DNA from: Loripinus fragilis
Lineage: Eukaryota; Mollusca; Bivalvia; Lucinida; Lucinidae
DNA: 64,000 bases
Assembly (NCBI GenBank): GCA_964019695.1
Contig: OZ026524.1
Span: forward strand, 25,212,164-25,276,163
Reading direction: 5' to 3'
Part shown: positions 10,690-22,960 of the stretch, one piece after another
Layout: each line of letters opens with the position of its first letter
How positions within the stretch are numbered: position 1 is the stretch's first letter
Notes under the pieces: generated by a model
The model's database searches: none
What the model saw: only the letters and a program-made list of their open reading frames with translations
Told to the model about the DNA's origin: nothing
Program-made: the position numbers and the translations under genes

Positions 10690-12041
10690 TCTTATGTTCT
10701 CTCCATTCGTTTTAAATTCTCTGAATAAACATTATGAAGTTGTATCAATTATAATCATAATGTAGGTCAATTTGACCCTTTGTCTTTGTTGTTCTGCTAC
10801 ATATTATGCTTGGTTGTAGAGGTTGGGGAGGAGACAAGCTCTCCAGGGTTGTTTATCTGGCCCCTCCAGGGTATTGAAAGTTTCTTTATAGTATTTATTC
10901 GTGTTTATTCTACTTGTTAACAATTATCTAAATATAAAGCTGTATCACAAGGCTGCAAGGAACAGACAAGACAGTATGACAAAGACAAGCAAGTCAATTT
11001 GAGCTGCAATCGGAACTGCTTCAGTAAGTTCCGCGAAATTCCGTGGAATCAGACCTTGGATGTACATCAAGGGTCTAATTTGATAACGTGGGTGCTAACG
11101 TGACGCTGACATTATATGACGTGATGCTGGCGTCAAGGAAACCATGTAACACATAACAAGTGTGACTGCAGCCAAACAAACAGTTATAAAAGTTTATGTT
11201 TTTTCAATAAAATATCACCATAGCGATACATAAAAAAATGTAACGTTCTTGATTAAAGTCATCTAACGTGTTATTATATTAATTGGGGAAATAACACAAT
11301 AATTAGACAAATGTATCTGTTTCCAAATTTAATACTCAAAGTTCATTTCAAGATGTTACTTAAGTATTACATATTTCTGATTTTGCACAAAGAACTTTCC
11401 TATTTTATGATATTTAATTTAGAGGTGTTAAACCCAAAGTGTTGATACTATAAAGCCAAAACTTCAACTAACGACTTTCTGCCATGCCCTGCATATCAAG
11501 GGCTAACGCTTCTTGTCAAAATCATTGCCCATAAAATTATAATATGTAGCCGCAATTAATGTTTCTTTGAAGAGACGAATCGTCAGATAAACTATCCAAC
11601 CAAAACAGAGCTAATGGTTACCAGAACAATATGGCATGACAATGTTTATACAATCTGTCAGCTTGAAATATTGCAGAGTTCTTGATAGAATAATGACACT
11701 CTGCTACAAAAAACAACATAATCTCCATTTATTCTGCTGATTAAACTTTTCGGGTAATCAGACAAATGGATTTTATTTGAGCGGAACTCACAGCCAAAAA
11801 ACTAATTTTCCTTATGCATTTTCAGGCTAACAAAATGGAGCTTTTTCGTACATATATGTAATACTACGCGTAATGAAACTTACGTACACCCGAGGCTTGA
11901 TTTGATTTTCAAATTGTACTGGACTTTCCAGAATGTTTGAGCTGCTGTCTATCTTGTTCTGTTTCAGCTGCTTGGTTACAGAGTGACAAAAGGCTGTCCA
12001 GGGTGACTTATCTTGCCCCCTCCTCGGTATGATAAGAATCT
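10690..12041. other. Non-coding stretch
   Basis: No exon with convincing splice borders was found. Weakly similar segments occur near 10790-10880 and 11940-12030 (both with GCTTGGTT and a CTCCAGGG or GTCCAGGG word followed by cytosine-rich sequence), suggesting another old dispersed repeat. If the sulfotransferase gene model holds, this lies inside its large intron. Confidence 0.35.
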
Positions 12042-12370
12042 ATCATGAGTGTGAAGGTGGGATAGAAAAATCCGTCCGGACAATCACCGATTGGTATCAT
12101 GAGATTGGCCGAGTGATGACAAATGGTGATCATGAGGGACGGATTTTTCTATTCCACCCTCACACAAACAATAGATTTTTTTCTTGCTCACCACTAAATG
12201 CCTCATTTTATATTGGAAACACATGAAAAAGACTTCCAGAAAATCCTGAATACGCTGAGATGCGACATGGTGACGTCATTTTAACATTACAATGACGTGA
12301 AGGATCGACGTGTGACCAGCGTACGGCTGTTCGTTTTTTTTCTCTAGGGCTAGTACGGGTATCTCACATG
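12042..12370 (+). mobile_element. Family J repeat, copy 2
   Basis: It matches 5753-6092 from ATCATGAGTGTG through the foldback (the GGTGGGATAGAAAAATCCGT side pairs with ACGGATTTTTCTATTCCACC) to ACATGGTGACGTCATTTT and the GCGTACGGCTGTTCGTTTT tail. The foldback is better preserved here than in copy 1. Confidence 0.7.
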
Positions 12371-12502
12371 GGTAAAAACAACGGAAATCCTGATAGTGTG
12401 TGAACATGAAAGTTTCATGTTAATATTCCACGTGATAACTAAATATGAAGCTGTATCAATGATAATCTTACTTTTCTTTTACTTTATTCTTCCATTTCAT
12501 AG

Positions 12503-12746
12503 CGAGCACAGCTCGCAACGCACAAAGCGCGTTGCGAACAACGTGAGCTCTTACGGTAGAGATATGGTCAAAAATGGGCTAGGGTTTATGCACAGTGTAT
12601 CTTTAAAATCTCATGGTCCGGTTTTGTTGTCCATGAAATTATTTCCGTATCCGATGAATCAGAGCTGTTTCCCGTCGGCATTGGACAAGTTAAACGAAAC
12701 AGCATTAAGACACATGGTACCAGCTGTTACGTCACTGGCGAATTGA
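12503..12746 (+). CDS. Candidate terminal exon, unrecognised protein
   Basis: A pyrimidine-rich acceptor (TTATTCTTCCATTTCATAG) is followed by 81 open codons that enter in phase 2 and end in TGA. The local sequence is less AT-rich than its surroundings. The peptide is mixed in composition, not repeat-like, with three N-glycosylation-type sequons (NVS, NQS, NET), which would fit a secreted or lumenal segment. An AATAAA lies about 210 bp downstream, near 12955. I do not recognise the family. Its entry phase does not match the exit phase of the 9658-9767 exon, so it is not simply the next exon of that gene. It could be a pseudogene piece or a chance frame. Confidence 0.3.
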
Positions 12747-13130
12747 TTGCAAGGCGCTATTTTTTAAAACAAGAAAATGAAGAAATCGAAAATTAGTTCA
12801 AAGTCAACACACTTTTTTTTATTCTATCACAAGCGTTTTCATGCATTCCCCAACTTTGATTCAAACAAAACAGACGATACTTCAGTTTTAAGACGAAACC
12901 AACCAAATTGAAGCGGGCTATTTGTTGATGTAGTTACCAGACGAAAAAATTAGTCAATAAAACCCCACAATGCATCGCTCTGCGTATAAACTCCACAGCA
13001 CTATTAACCGGTACGTTTTAACTCCCCAGTATTGACGCTCTCTGCCCAGGAAGACACTCCCCAGTATTGTCGCTCCCTGTCCAGAAAGGCCCCAGAGGTT
13101 GTACAGTACAGATTATGCATAGAAAAACGG

Positions 13131-13408
13131 TACACACTCTCTCTCTCTCTCTCTCTGCTTTTTATCCGTCTCTATACTGGATTTGATTAAGTTGTAATGG
13201 TGTGTTTGCATCTAAATATGCTAATATTGTAGTGCCATATGCTTTTGACATACTTTCTTAAAATGCTGTAAGGGAGTGTGGGCAGCAGCCCTTTTTATTT
13301 GTAAAATGTGGAAACTTATTTTTAACAGAGCAAAGTACAGTTGTCCCCTTCTCAGTTTCTCTCACTCCCCATCCCCCCAAACCCCCAACCCACCCACCAT
13401 TCATTAAA

Positions 13409-13497
<89 letters not shown>

Positions 13498-13672
13498 ATC
13501 TACCCTAACCCACCCCTACCTCTTCCCCTACCCTACCCACCACCCTCCTGTCTGTCAGTCTGTCTATCTATGTCTGTTTGTCTGTCTTTCTATAGCTGAT
13601 CATTCCGACAGGGAGTGCTTATGGCCTGGGCAGTGACCACATCCTCCCAAACCACCCACCATTCATTATAAC

Positions 13673-13718
<46 letters not shown>

Positions 13719-13861
13719 CTCTCTCTCTCTGCTTTTTATCCGTCTCTATACTGGATTTGATTAAGTTGTAATGGTGTGTTTGCATCTAAATATGCTAATA
13801 TTGTAGTGCCATATGCTTTTGACATACTTTCTTAAAATGCTGTAAGGGAGTGTGGGCAGCA

Positions 13862-13932
<71 letters not shown>

Positions 13933-14015
13933 ATATCTATCTATCTATCTATCTATCCTACCCCTACCTCTTCCGCTACCCTCCCATCGGTCTTTCTGTC
14001 TGTCTGTCTGTCTGT

Positions 14016-14069
<54 letters not shown>

Positions 14070-14202
14070 GTATGTATGTATGTATGTATGTATGTATGTA
14101 TGTATGTATGTATGTATGTATGTATGTATGTATGTATGTATGTATGTATGTATGTATGTATGTATGTATGTATGTATGTATGTATGTATGTATGTATGTA
14201 TG

Positions 14203-14245
<43 letters not shown>
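13131..14245 (+). repeat. Compound microsatellite block with an internal exact duplication
   Basis: Tracts of (CT)n, (ATCT)n (about 13410-13497, 13674-13718 and 13861-13958), (GTCT)n, (CT)n (about 14019-14065), (GTAT)n (about 14066-14204) and (CTAT)n (about 14205-14245) are separated by C-rich spacers. A 130-bp unique segment occurs twice without visible difference, at 13157-13286 and 13731-13860. Long open frames over this block come only from the 4-bp repeats. Confidence 0.9.
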
Positions 14246-14550
14246 TAAACTACGAAAATTTAGGGCATCACGATATGTCTGCAATCTACACCATTGGGCT
14301 CTTTGTGGTGGCCTTTTCAAATGGGAGCAGTAGTCAAGTACTTGTCTTTTTCTATACACATAATGATAACAGTACGTGTCAATGAAATCCCGATGATCTG
14401 TGATTAACCTTGGTAGAAATAAACTCTTAAATCAGATAACTTATCTTAGTATTTTTAAAATAAATAAAATGCCAAAAAACCATGAATTCAGTAATGTTCT
14501 TTAATGTCTTCCTTTTGATTACATCAGCAGTTTGCCGATGGTACATTATT

Positions 14551-15111
14551 CACAGTATGTAAACTGAAATAAACATCCTGTACCCGTCCCTCCTAGCTCA
14601 CGCCTTATACATTATGACTTACAGCACTCGTGCGTAACCAGTTGTCGGAAATCGTGATGTGAGAGTTGTTGGTACACCTGTAATTGCGAGGGCCCACCTA
14701 TCAAAATTCATTTTTCCATAGATCTAAGAAACTGTTACAGTTACAACCATGTTATCATGTATAGATGTGATTGCCAATTCCACTAAAACCGTGCAATCTG
14801 GCAATTAAGCTCGTTTTCGACACAGAACAGCTCTGATTGTGAGCAAGTCGTTTTTTAACAAAGCAAAATGCAAAGGAGGAACCCGTTAAAATCATGGAAT
14901 AAAACGGAATAAAATAGATAAAATTGGTTTTCTTACCTTGTTCGAATGTGTATTGTCTGTATCACTAACAATATAAATCGAAACGTGTACATGTACCTAA
15001 ATACACGCATTTTCCGACTGCTGGTTACGCACGAGTGCTGTTATTCATGTTTATAAGGCGTGAGCTAGCGGAGGAACGGTACAGGATATTTATTTCAGTT
15101 TACATACTGTG
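14551..15111. mobile_element. Non-autonomous TIR element with 5-bp target duplication
   Basis: The ends are inverted copies of roughly 100 bp, from CACAGTATGTAAACTGAAAT at 14551 to the reverse complement ending at 15111. Both arms contain AGCTCACGCCTTATA and AGCACTCGTGCGTAACCAG. TTATT flanks each side directly. The 560-bp interior carries no transposase frame. Well-matched arms and an intact duplication suggest fairly recent movement. The superfamily is not clear from these ends. Confidence 0.8.
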
Positions 15112-15299
15112 TTATTATGGTGACTGAGTTGTACCAGAACACTGTTTCACAATGTGCAAAAAATGAGAAATGTTATAAATATCATTCTCTAATATATCAA
15201 GGACTTTAAAAGGTTTTCAAGGGCTTGAACTGCTTTTAAATTCCATTTGCAGGGGATTACATATATGTATTCTATCCCTGTGAATAGAGTTGTACATCT

Positions 15300-15512
15300 T
15301 TTTTGTTCGGTTAGACTCTTTATGTCCCAGTCAACCATTTTTCAGTCATGTCAGGACTGGTCTTCATGGGTCCAATCAATGCTAAGCGGCGGATAAAGTG
15401 TCTCGCTCAAAGACACAGCACAGTGACTCCGCCATTGGATATACTCAAGCAAGCAACCCTTTGATCTCCAGACCAAAACTCTACCAACTGAGTGAGCCGC
15501 TGCTCTATGCAT
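15300..15512 (-). mobile_element. Diverged tRNA-derived SINE
   Basis: On the minus strand GGCTCACTCAGTTGGTAGAG is an A-box-like head, and the body carries CTTTGAGCGAGACACTTTAT and AAGACCAGTCCTGACATGAC. It ends in GGGACATAAAGAGTC. This parallels the SINE at 10081-10286 block by block with many substitutions. Confidence 0.7.
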
Positions 15513-15784
15513 TTCAGTGTACCTCTTGACTAGCATGCTTTGAAAGACTAGAGGTGCAGCCTCTAAGGCTAAGGGCTATAATATGTAATATATCAGTTTT
15601 TTACGGAAAAGAGTAACACATTTAACTGATTCTTATGATGTGCCCCACCTCACCACCCCCACCCTCCTCAAACACACATCGGACCGATATTGGGTCCCAG
15701 AACACACTTATTACAACTCTTAAAATCAGGCCAGAAGCAACTGTAATTTTGTATGAAAGCATTTAGCTACCACCCTGAGCTACC

Positions 15785-15905
15785 AGGTGTTCTCTTTCAA
15801 ACTACCTTATGGGAGATCCAACCTCAGGAGGAGCTTGATCCCGTGACCCTCACTAATGAGTCTGTGCTCTAATCACTGAGCTTCTCAGGTGGTCCTGTTC
15901 AAACC
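15785..15905 (-). repeat. tRNA-like SINE head
   Basis: On the minus strand AAGCTCAGTGATTAGAGCAC resembles an A-box and CACGGGATCAAGCTCC a B-box, about 30 bp apart, as in a tRNA. Flanking GAGCTACCAGG words repeat at about 15778 and 15927, so a roughly 150-bp unit may be partly duplicated. Stem pairing is poor, so I do not call a tRNA gene. Confidence 0.45.
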
Positions 15906-16109
15906 ATCACTGGAACACTAGTCTGAGCTACCAGGGGGTCGTTCCAAACCACTACCTACTGGTGGAACTTACACATAAATAGAAAATTGGATCTAGCATG
16001 CTGTGTTCGCCATAAAGGTTGTGCCTTATTTCATATTACGCTTGATTGTGAGAGTGGGGTGGCAAGCTGTCTATGGTGGTAATTCTATCCCACCTCCTCT
16101 TCAAAGTCG

Positions 16110-17330
16110 ATTTTTAAGCTCATTTGACCTTTTTCCACTAATCACAATCAACCGGCACCAAGGACATCGAGAAACGTGACATCGAAGGGAATAATGAGCC
16201 ACCCAGGGCTAAACAATTTCCCTATCACCGATATTAAAGAGTGTGCATTTGTGAGTAACACATGAAAAACATGCCCACTTGAAATTAATTTAAAACATTG
16301 AAAATGTAAACTAATTGAGATAAGGGTCAACTGTTTCATTTTACACTTTATAGTGAAATATCTCCCACTTCTTTAAATCAAGAAACATGAGAAACATCAA
16401 GTGTGTGTCATGAACTTTGTTAGTCATCAAGGAATTGCTGTCATTTTGATTGGCAGATCTGCGATACAGCAAGTTTGCTTTTTTGATGTTTATCTGTGTG
16501 TACCCGTTCATTTGACGGCTTAAAAACTTCTATACTTAAGAAATGTTTCAGTGCCTAAAACTTTACGAAGCAATAACATCGTCAAGTTAAGTTGTACAAT
16601 TAAAACTTGAGCGATGACCAAAATAGCCACTTCATGAAGCTATCATTGAAGCAAAAGAATTATAAATTCAACTTCCTTTTTAAAGATATAACAGGACGTT
16701 AGTGTAGCGTTTTTAAAGCCCGTCAGTATATTTTAGGCGTGTTCACCCATATTCTGCTGTACAATATGGGTACACCATAGGGGGTGAATGTATACAGTTC
16801 AATACCACAACAGTCATCGCAACATCGCCATCTGCATATTTTCCATATGTTGCGTAAGAGCAAAAAAACAGGTCAGAGGCCTTAAACTGACATCGAACCA
16901 GGTTCTGCACCCTTTGCATCTCGACAAAAACTATGTCATTTTGTACGCACACAGGGAAGATTTGAGCTACCGATCCTGCCGGGCTCTCTGTGTATGGCCA
17001 GTCTTTAAATGATTTTATTCATTTACAAAAATAGGGGCATCTTTGAACAGTATAGACTCTGACCAGATGCTGCATGGTCACCAAACCTCCTGAACAATGC
17101 AGAATGATCCCATGTCGGGTCATCCAAGTTTTTTCCGCTGTTAATTGATTTGGGTCCTGATCAGTTGGATGTCTCTCGTGTGTGACCTGGGTCCAAACTG
17201 TTTGCTTGTGTCAAGTCCCTATAGCCACCGGCGAGGGCCAGCATAAATCAAAGTGAAAGAGCATAGATGCATCATATGCGTCATGCCTGACCACATGGTA
17301 GAGATTAGATGTAAAGTGTTTTCAAGACAT
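16110..17330. other. Non-coding stretch
   Basis: No gene is supported. A 9-bp hairpin (ACCCATATT...AATATGGGT) lies near 16746-16772. A worn family D half (ACCTGGGTCCAAACTGTTTGC) lies near 17186-17206. Confidence 0.35.
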
Positions 17331-17339
17331 TGGCCTGTT

Positions 17340-17416
17340 ATGTACATGATGAGTCTCGAATTGTCGACATTCAATCCCAACGCTAACACTCTACCAACTG
17401 AGCCACTGCGTTACTA
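17340..17416 (-). repeat. tRNA-like SINE head
   Basis: On the minus strand GCAGTGGCTCAGTTGGTAGA starts an A-box-like head followed by a weak B-box (CAATTCGAGACTC). It is probably a degenerate SINE. Confidence 0.4.
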
Positions 17417-17439
17417 TAAGGATACTTTGGTGGCATAAG

Positions 17440-18530
17440 AAAAGCAACAGGACTAAATGCCTTTCAAAGGGAGTGTATTTGCAAAATGTACTTGCAAAAT
17501 ATCACTGGGGGCCATATGTTTAAACGCACGATTACGAAATTCAAGTACAGTCTGTACAAAAAGAAACGCAAACTATGCATACTCTTTGATAACTACAGCC
17601 CTTTAAAAGATAATCATTTTATTTTTAACTTGAAAAATACTTAGATTGTTATGTCTGTTGTCGGTAAATCGAATTCCTTTATGTTTCCTGCACTTTCACA
17701 ACATATTTTCTTTCGTCATACAAGGGTACCCATAAAACAAAAAGTCACAAACACAATATGTGATGACCAGTCCTCATATCTTTTAATTTACAGACGCCAT
17801 TTTCCCTTTCACATTTTTGAACGATTGTTTATCATTTTTCAAATGGCCGTCTGATATCGTGACAACGTTTGCGAGTCACACTGTTGGAGTCATCGCCAAA
17901 CACATTGTAAAGAAGGTAGGCAAGGAATAGCCAAACAATGTCCAATCTTGCATTTTATCGAGTACGAGTTAACGAGTGTCCTGGATTAAAATATCACTAT
18001 CAACCACATACGCTTAACGTTAACAACTTTCTCTTGGAGAATACTAATGTCCACACAATTTTATACTGTCCATAAAAAGTAATGTACCATAAATTTAGGT
18101 TAATGGACAAAATTAAAAGGCTTCTAAAAATTAAAGTTCGTAGAAATAAGAATTGAAATCCGTGTATAATAAATGTCATGAACGGATGAAAATTTGCATA
18201 GCATCAAATTGAAAAAATCGTTTTGATGCCAATTTTATTTCCTTGGAAAATGCTATTCTATAAACCACAAGCTGCTTGAATCGGTTGTGAATCACGGATA
18301 AGTATTGAGAGGTAGAGTGTGATATAGGCTTTTAATAATTTGTCAATAAAAGCTCGTCAATTAAGAGAGAAAAGGTGAAATAGCGATTTTTTAAATCACT
18401 TGTGATTTTTAAGGAAATGAGTTTATTTAGGATGCCAGTAAAGCCTCCAATTTCAAAAAAAAATAACATGTTTGCTGCTATTCTTATTTGCTAGGTCAAG
18501 ACAAACACATTCAAAAAAGTTTTTTTTAGC
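17440..18530. other. Non-coding AT-rich stretch
   Basis: No exon or repeat was recognised. Confidence 0.3.
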
Positions 18531-18624
18531 AAAGGGGGAGTTCCAAATCTGCCCACGCATGGATTTGGATAATATTTTGTATGTTGAATACCTACGGTAT
18601 ATCAACTACAAAAATGAAATTATT

Positions 18625-18945
18625 TTATTCCTCGAACGCTGTTAGGCCACAGGGGGACACCTTGAAATACACCCTCTTTGTACTAATATATGACCTATCA
18701 AATATCAGTCTCAAATCATTAAAATTGTTGACTGCTACATTCTTTGATTGGAATATAAAAGAAGACTTCCCAGGGTATACCTTACTACCATTAATGTATA
18801 TGAGTACATCTAGATAATTTGTTTCTGACCCATCCAAATTTGAATTATCCACAATTTGAACACTAAAGTTAGTGTCTATAGGGGATTCTGTCCTTATATT
18901 TACCATGTTCCAGTTTTTGTCAACCCATAATATTTTCAGAAAAGT
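18625..18945 (-). pseudogene. Unrecognised coding-like fragment
   Basis: About 105 minus-strand codons are open, from a stop near 18945 to a stop at 18625. They contain segments such as ILWVDKNWNMV, YLDVLIYINGSKVYPGKSS and FNDLRLIFDRSY. The mixture of charged, aromatic and Gly/Asn residues looks protein-like rather than random AT-rich translation. It lies 60-100 bp inside an inverted repeat at 18531, so it may be the C-terminal part of a protein of that presumed element. I do not recognise the family, and no function is offered. No clear acceptor was found at its upstream end. Confidence 0.35.
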
Positions 18946-19672
18946 AGGTCAAATATATCCTCTTTATGCATGTAAATTTTCATAAAATTTGGACACCGGT
19001 AAAAGTGTTATAATTTACATGAAATGAGTTAAGTCAGTTTTGATTCATGAGTGATTTCAAATAAAATATTCCAGTTAGGTCGTACAAACCGCAGTTTTTC
19101 CACCAGTATTATACTAAAAACGTTTGTTATATGACTGGAGAGAATCCTGTCTCCTGAATGGCCCAATTTGTCTACATAAATCTCTATGTCTACCTGAAAA
19201 CTGGTCTGAACTGGCCCAGAAGGTGATATAGGATAAAAACAAGCTCGAACTAGTTTCCAGAAGTTAATATTTTTGACACTTCTGCAATATTACCCTCTAG
19301 AGAGCTAAAAATAGCATGATGAGTGTGAAAGTAGCATGTGCTGCATGAAATTGACATGATTTGCTGTTTCACCTCCCAACAGGTAAATTAAAGACTTTCA
19401 TGAATTTTTACAACAGTTTTGTTTTGTTTTGTTTGCTTATTTATCTTTCTTTGTATAAACAAACTGTAAAGGCAGTTTTATCATAATATTTTATATTCCC
19501 CATTAAGAGAATTAATATACATTTGAAAATGCAAAATACTGCATTAAAATATTTTAATAACACTTGTTAAAACTTGCGAGAAAGTCCTTAGATTGAAGGT
19601 TGAACATGTCTTTAACAACAAAAGTGAAGGTAGCAAAATTTTCATCCTTAAAAGAAAAGTCATATAACAAAA

Positions 19673-19814
19673 CAGTTATTGACTTCAATTTCGGTAAACA
19701 TAAGGATTCATCTACCCTTAAAAGTGATATTCACCTCGGCCTGGCGGCCTCGGTGAATTATCACTTTTTCGGGTAGATAAATCCTTATGTCTACCTCATC
19801 GAAGTCAATAATTG
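19673..19814. mobile_element. 142-bp palindromic MITE
   Basis: The arms run inward from CAGTTATTGACTTC and its inverse GAAGTCAATAATTG, through ACATAAGGATTCATCTACCC and AAAAGTGATA, to a GC-rich centre (CACCTCGGCCTGGCGGCCTCGGTG). Few mismatches are visible. Confidence 0.75.
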
Positions 19815-20899
19815 TATAATATACTATTACTATTTAGTATCTTCATCCAAATCATGTCCCATAATTTGTTGGTGTCAGAAGTTTTAGCTAATAAAATAGC
19901 ACAAAACTGGCATTTCTGTAAGCAGCACTTGATTAGTAGCACTTGGTCTAGAACTTTGGTGTACGGGTGGATGTCCAGCAGGTACCATTTGTAAATTGAT
20001 CTTCCACTGGTTTCCAAATTATTTTTGGACTGAAGCCAACAGGTGTTTATGCTTTTAATGTCTTTTAGCCAAAGAAAAAAAAAGATTTGATTTATGCTAT
20101 GTAATTCATCGTCTCCATCTATATTCTATGTTCCTGTTGCACCTAGAATTATTTCCTCTATCTTATGTCCCTCCGAATCAAATATTGAAGGTAAATTGGT
20201 TCAGGACTATGTGCATACTTCTCATTAACTCTCAGAAACTAAGTGAAACGAGGTCAAGTGTTTAAGAAATAGTGTACGTTCTCACTATTTGGTAGCTTCG
20301 TTTTTCAGAGAACTTGGATTTCAAATCCAGCTGTCTTTGTTTCGGGGAAAACGTTCCCCCTTACATTGATAAAGTGTTGTATTTTCATATTCTGGTCCTT
20401 CTGGAATATTTAGTTTCAGCAGAAAGTAGAAGACCAAATAAGCCAGTGCTAGGAGGCACACAAGCTGCAGCACTTTCCATTTAGTGGCATGCAGAGCCTG
20501 AATGAAACTGAGTCTTAAGTTTTTAAAATTTTATAGTTTATTTCTAGTATTGGAATGATTCGTTTTCCCACATTATTTAAACAGTATCCTTATTTTGCAG
20601 TCCCTTAGTCAATCAATATGTACATTTTAATGAATGGTTTACGGAATCTTTTTTGAATTACATTGTATCTTAATTGGTATTGATTGTGGTTATTTCTCCT
20701 GCATTAAGTTCTATCCGCCAAAACATTTCAAAAGAGTATCCAAAATACTTATCATAAACCCCAATTAAAATCATTAATATTCCAACAAAAGTTTTAAAAC
20801 TGCTCTAATAAATAGAAATGGAGTTGATGAAAATAAAAATGATACTTTTTAAGATTATAAATGGATTTTCAAGCATTAAGAAACACTTAGCGAATTTAT

Positions 20900-21375
20900 G
20901 AATATATACATACTGAACATCTGGCATTAGACGAGGTTAAACAGTCTTTCTGCTGTTATTTCCATCGTGGTTATAGAATCACGAATTTGATTCTCAAATG
21001 ACCTCATAACCATAATGCTGACATACTAAACGGTATCATAAACTTCGCAAAACATTTTCAAAATTTTATAGACGATACTATGATTTGATTTCTAAATTCC
21101 AAGTTGGACTTAAATCTCTTTTGCGCCAAGGACTTTCGGAACCTGATTTCTATGGTGACTTGGTGTATAAATTGAAGAAGATTGTTGGCTCTAATAATTT
21201 TTCAGCGCAGTTCATTAAAATAATTTCCCATTATAAAAAGATTGGCTATAACATTAATGTATTGCAACAGACTGCATGCTTGGTGGTCAACCCAATCACG
21301 GTTGTTAACTTTGCTTTCCCTTATAATTGCACGCCGTTGGGTCGGACTTCAGACTCTATGATGGTTCGGACTTAA
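20900..21375 (+). pseudogene. C-terminal remnant of a retrotransposon reverse-transcriptase ORF
   Basis: The reading is frameshifted. A first piece near 20955-21060 reads RGYRITNLILK then a stop, and continues with HNHNADILNGIINFAKHF. The frame then shifts to FYRRYYDLISKFQVGLKSLL (from about 21062) and stays open to a TAA at 21375, including DFYGDLVYKLKKIVG and CTPLGRTSDSMM. I recall such tails as the end of reverse-transcriptase proteins in mollusc retrotransposons; I cannot confirm the clade. A family A block follows immediately, so the two are best read as ORF end plus 3' untranslated region. The catalytic RT core is not in the window. Confidence 0.5.
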
Positions 21376-21925
21376 AGACTTATCTGTTCATGAGATGGTA
21401 GGGGCCTGATGCTTTGACTGTTTGTCCGGCCCACCGGAGTTTACCTGTTGGATTTCTGTTTCTACGGTATTCAGTTTTATTTACTGTTGAGTCCTTATCT
21501 TTGCTTTATCTCCTTGCTATATCTTGATTTATATCTTTTAGGAGATGATGCATTGATAAGTTAGGGGTCTTTCATGCTAACCAAATATCTATGTGTCTTG
21601 ATCCACATCTAAATTAAGGGTGAGGTTGGCGCGCCGTTAAACTGGTTTAAGCCCTCCAGTAAAATATTTTACTGACCGTTCCAAGGCGGTACTTCTTTTG
21701 TGGGTCTTTTATGTTTTTGTTCTGTCTTATGTTTGCTATGTCTTTGTGCGGGTCTGTTTATTTGTGCTTTGTTGTCACCTGCTGGGAAAGGGCTGACCTC
21801 TTGGCTCTCGTTTGTGGTGTCTAGCTGTGAGTTTGTAACTTTCCCATTGGTATCCTGGGTCGGGTGTGGTACTTGATTGTATCGACTCCTGATCTTTGCA
21901 CCCTTACTTACTTTGTAAAACCAGG
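21376..21925 (+). repeat. Family A: LINE-like 3' region, longest copy
   Basis: It follows the RT-like remnant and runs through GGGGCCTGATGCTTTGACTG, a TAGGAGATGATGCATTGATA block, GGTTGGCGCGCCGTTAAAC and CCTGCTGGGAAAGGGCTGAC to TGATCTTTGCACCCTTACTT. The end carries the short CTTACTTA tail that makes this family interesting beside the 49.6-62.8 kb satellite. Confidence 0.75.
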
Positions 21926-21999
21926 CATAAATATTTATAATGAATTCAATAATATTTATTCATTTAACAAAAGTCTGACTCACCATTCAAACAAATATA

Positions 22000-22960
22000 T
22001 TTCCGGGCTTCAAATCTTGTGAATATCATCCTTATACATTATAGATGGGAAAGGTTGACAAGAACTGTAACACGCCATAATGAAAACCCACACATTGTTG
22101 ATATAATTTTTACAGCTGAATTTGAGAAAATATTCTAAAGGAAACATTATTTTAACCATTTTATGTGATAGATATGGTAATGTGTGTACCGCGCACATAA
22201 GCTAGAACTCACAGATCATTCTAATAATTATCAATTTTAGAAATTCTGATTTCTGATAGATGTAAATTGTGCTGCTTTGGGGGGGGGGGGGGTACCCCTA
22301 TAATCACATACCACACAATACCAAATTTTGTAATCAACCAATAAAAAGCGATAAAAAACAAAATACTTATAAGCCAAACAGTCAATTTGCATAATACCAT
22401 AAAGATCTATGCCTGTGCAGAACAGAACTCTTTGTAAATTGTGCATACTGCTGGAAGTTTACATAAAGTCTTGACTTTTACATTCTGCAAAATTTTGACC
22501 ATTAAGATTGAAATTCAGAAAACTTCATTTTGCCGGTTTTATTTTTTCTTCAGATTTTATCATTATAACAAACACATGTGTGGACAAATTTGATATAAAT
22601 TTCATAGGTTGACAAGAACAGCAACTATGCAAAATTGACAATTTAATTTGTTGAAAATATTTTCAAAATGTTAAATTCAGGGGTACCTTCAAACAAAATT
22701 TGACGTGGACTTGTTCATTTTATACATTGAAGTATATGTATGGTACATACATAATTACAAATTACTAGGCATCATGTTGAGAATAAATTAGGCTGAAAAA
22801 TCAAAAATCTTGTCGCATAGGGCCACTTTTAAATAGGGTGTCCACTTATTTAATTTTAAAATTTAAAATTATTTAAATTTTAACAACTGAAATAGATGAA
22901 TTGGTAAATATCTCACAAATGGAACACACATGTAATAGACAATCTTTCTACAAAATTCTA
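22000..22960. other. AT-rich non-coding stretch with a G tract
   Basis: No gene is supported. A poly-G run of about 14 lies at 22278-22292. TAAATTTAAAATT-type self-complementary sequence lies near 22850-22880. Confidence 0.4.

Noticed and set aside
13850..14385. Open frames of 130-180 codons rich in Tyr-Ile-Ser-Leu and Tyr-Val-Cys-Met
   Set aside because: They are pure translations of ATCT and GTAT microsatellites.
18625..18906. Calling the minus-strand frame a structural or enzyme gene
   Set aside because: Protein-like in composition but no recognised motif. It is kept as an unknown fragment.
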